64,000 bases of DNA from an uncultured Aquimarina sp. (GTDB lineage: Bacteria > Bacteroidota > Bacteroidia > Flavobacteriales > Flavobacteriaceae). The stretch is taken from positions 51,061 to 115,060 of the forward strand of contig CANMDH010000013.1 in NCBI GenBank assembly GCA_947496555.1, given 5' to 3'. The notes beneath the pieces are model-generated. The model did no database searches. It worked only from the letters and a program-made list of their open reading frames with translations, and was not told the DNA's origin. The position numbers were made by a program, and so were the translations under genes. This document shows, piece after piece, positions 62,104 through 64,000 of this stretch (positions are counted from its first letter, which is position 1; each line of letters begins with the position of its first letter).

Positions 62104-64000
62104 ATGAAAAAACAAGTACAATTAATAATAGCTGCCCTCTTTTTAACGAGCCTTACCTGTTATGGGCAACAAGTTGGTGATACTTTTAATACTTTTACAG
62201 GGGGTGGTTCCTTCACAATATCTAGATATATAATTACATCGACAAATCCAAAAACTGTCACGCTCGTTGAATATATTGGTGATAACGGGGTTGTGCAGAC
62301 AGCCGTAACCATCCCTCAAGTGGTCAATGGTTATACCATAACCCGTATTGGGAATGACGCTTTTAGAAACAATGGCCTGGAAAGTGTAACCATACCCAAT
62401 AGTGTGACCCATATTGGGAATCATGCTTTTGTGCAGAATGAATTGACCAGTGTGACCCTACCCAACAGTGTGACCAGTATTGGGGCGCAGGCTTTTCAGC
62501 ATAACCAATTGACCAGTGTAACCCTACCCGACAATTTGACTGTTATTGGGCGCAGTGCTTTTGCGAACAATCAATTGACCTATGTGACTATACCTAACAG
62601 TGTAATCGTGATTGCAGATAATGCTTTTAAGAACAATGAATTGACCCATGTAACCATACCCAACAGTGTGACCCTTGTATCGGATGGTGCTTTTAGGAAG
62701 AACCACTTAACCAGTGTGGTCATTCCCAACAATGCGATCTGGATTGGGGTTGGAGCTTTTCGGGAAAACCACTTGACCAGTGTGACCATACCCAACAGTG
62801 TGACCAGCATCGGGAATTATGCTTTTTCGGATAATAAATTGAACAGTGTGACCATGATGCCCAACAGTGTGAACTGGATTGGGGTTGGAGCTTTTCGGGA
62901 AAACCACTTGACCAGTGTGACCATACCCAACAGTGTGACCAGTATTGGTGAACAAGCCTTCTATAACAACCAGGGCCTTCGCCTGGTGACAATGGAGCGT
63001 AACGACCCACCAACCCTCCATGAACTTGCCTTTCAAAACCGTCCCCAAATAGCTGTGATCGTTCCCGGGGGCACCCCTGCCGGTAGTATCAAAACCGCTT
63101 ATGAAGCTGAATGGACGGACTTCAAATCCATCACCGAAAAAGCGCAGGTCAATGACGAGTTCACTGCCGCCCATATCACTTACACAATCACTGAAACAAC
63201 CCCCAACAAGCGAGTATCGATAACAGGCTATGACGCTGCGGGAGGTACCGAAGTGACCATCCCCCAAACAGTCAACTACCAGGGTGTCGGTTACCAGGTG
63301 ACCGCCATTGGCTATAATGTTTTTTGGAACAAGCAATTGACCGGTGTGACCATCGGTGAAAATGTGACCCATATTGGTGTCGCTGCTTTTACTAACAACC
63401 AATTGAGCAGTGTGGAGATACCGTCGAGTGTGACTAGTATTGAGAATGATGCTTTTAAGAAAAATAATTTAACCGAGGTGATTATCCCGGAGGGAGTGAT
63501 CACTATCGGCAACAGCGCTTTTTCTCAGAACCCATTGACTTATGTAAGCATACCTGCCAGTGTGACCAGTATTGATCAATGGGCCTTTAATGGTCCTCAA
63601 AAGATTAATACAATTTTTGTAGAGGCGACCACTCCTCCATCCATTGAAGAAAATACCTTTGGAGACCGTGACCAAACTACTGTAATCGTTCCCAGAGGCA
63701 CTCTAAGTACTTATGAGAATCATACCGACTGGAAGACAGGCTTCAATTCCATCACCGAAGAAGGGGACTTCACCATCGATCCGATCGCAAACGTGTTCGT
63801 TGATGAAAACACGGTCTATACCAGTGTAGTACCATCCATAATCGGCGCACCAGTAGGCAATGTCACCTATACCCTGGCAGGAAGTGATGCCAGCTTGTTT
63901 ACTATCAACAGCGTGACCGGAAAGGTCACCATGGGAGCCAGGAACTTTGAAACACCGGCAGATGCCAATGCTGATAATGTCTATGAAGTATCCATCACGG
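62104..64000 (+). CDS. BspA-type LRR protein, 3' end beyond window
   Basis: An open frame of more than 630 codons starts at ATG 62104 with a signal peptide (MKKQVQLIIAALFLTSLTCY, then GQQ) and has no stop to the window edge. It holds about 14 BspA-like LRR_5 repeats of about 23 residues (LTSVTIPNSVTSIGNYAFSD and variants), two linker segments (VIVPGGTPAGSIKTAYEAEW; VIVPRGTLSTYENHTDWKTG) and the start of a cadherin-like domain (NVTYTLAGSDASLFTINSVT). It is secreted and probably surface-bound, with a role in adhesion. The DNA repeats are nearly identical in places (68 bases at 62740 and 62875). Leftward ORFs opposite this gene are shadows. Confidence 0.9.
   Translation, partial: MKKQVQLIIAALFLTSLTCYGQQVGDTFNTFTGGGSFTISRYIITSTNPKTVTLVEYIGDNGVVQTAVTIPQVVNGYTITRIGNDAFRNNGLESVTIPNSVTHIGNHAFVQNELTSVTLPNSVTSIGAQAFQHNQLTSVTLPDNLTVIGRSAFANNQLTYVTIPNSVIVIADNAFKNNELTHVTIPNSVTLVSDGAFRKNHLTSVVIPNNAIWIGVGAFRENHLTSVTIPNSVTSIGNYAFSDNKLNSVTMMPNSVNWIGVGAFRENHLTSVTIPNSVTSIGEQAFYNNQGLRLVTMERNDPPTLHELAFQNRPQIAVIVPGGTPAGSIKTAYEAEWTDFKSITEKAQVNDEFTAAHITYTITETTPNKRVSITGYDAAGGTEVTIPQTVNYQGVGYQVTAIGYNVFWNKQLTGVTIGENVTHIGVAAFTNNQLSSVEIPSSVTSIENDAFKKNNLTEVIIPEGVITIGNSAFSQNPLTYVSIPASVTSIDQWAFNGPQKINTIFVEATTPPSIEENTFGDRDQTTVIVPRGTLSTYENHTDWKTGFNSITEEGDFTIDPIANVFVDENTVYTSVVPSIIGAPVGNVTYTLAGSDASLFTINSVTGKVTMGARNFETPADANADNVYEVSIT

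Noticed and set aside
62143-63675. Long leftward ORFs opposite the BspA gene
   Set aside because: They are the complement of in-frame LRR codon repeats, have repeat-like translations with no domain, and overlap a clear coding frame.
1-64000. CRISPR arrays, rRNA genes and complete insertion sequences
   Set aside because: No regularly spaced repeats, no rRNA-like sequence and no intact transposase were seen. The only recombinase trace is the integrase fragment at 61404.

Overview
The window looks like a piece of chromosome from a marine Flavobacteriaceae member (my guess is Aquimarina or a close relative). The reasons are AT-rich DNA, promoters of the Bacteroidetes type (TAnnTTTG at -7), no Shine-Dalgarno sites, and several typical flavobacterial genes and gene orders: the IPExxxVDY gene between rnc and pyk, purN, the viroplasmin-type RNase H, a PfkB kinase and purF in a row, an AddA/AddB-like pair around ompA, DUF2721 and M57 peptidases.

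Layout. 1-5.8 kb is an accessory block. It has a lanthipeptide-like precursor peptide, a membrane TPR-AraC regulator, a soluble GAF-AraC regulator, two paralogous collagen-like lipoproteins and a SIMPL-like protein. Five promoters here carry related GAAATTC/GAATTTC palindromes at nearly constant distance from the -7 box, and one of them seems to drive a noncoding transcript. 5.9-8.2 kb holds a DUF2721 protein, a PAS histidine kinase and its receiver protein. 8.3-17.2 kb is housekeeping: pyk, rnc, fabF and acpP leftward, then purN, rnhA, a sugar kinase and purF rightward. 17.5-26.8 kb holds sod, an AddA-like helicase-nuclease, ompA, an AddB-like nuclease and an alpha/beta hydrolase. 26.9-30.2 kb is a probable metal-uptake operon (small Cys/His protein, TonB receptor, acidic lipoprotein). 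It is followed by a 1.3-kb gene-poor stretch with a duplicated structured element.

31.5-33.9 kb holds two tandem M57 HEIGH metallopeptidase lipoproteins next to two double-glycine-type leader peptides. 34-43.7 kb has tRNA-Ala with a small inserted repeat, a universal stress protein, a GNAT-MATE pair, two unannotated tandem microproteins, a crotonase, a LytTR regulator, a serine hydrolase, queD, lpxH and an ABC ATPase. 43.7-53.6 kb holds an S9A peptidase, DoxX proteins, asd, mscL, alr, tdk, rsmI, a uracil-DNA glycosylase family protein and an M50-like protease. 53.6-58.7 kb holds a lipoprotein with an aerolysin-like C-terminus, two unknown genes and a NarL-type two-component pair. 58.9-61.3 kb has an AhpD-like protein and recJ.

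From 61.4 kb the DNA changes character: a frameshifted tyrosine-recombinase remnant, hairpin-rich GC-richer DNA, and a large BspA-type leucine-rich-repeat protein that runs off the right edge.

The part most worth following up is the 0.3-5.7 kb block, where one palindrome family at fixed promoter spacing links two AraC-type regulators, a peptide precursor, a possible small RNA and two collagen-like surface lipoproteins.
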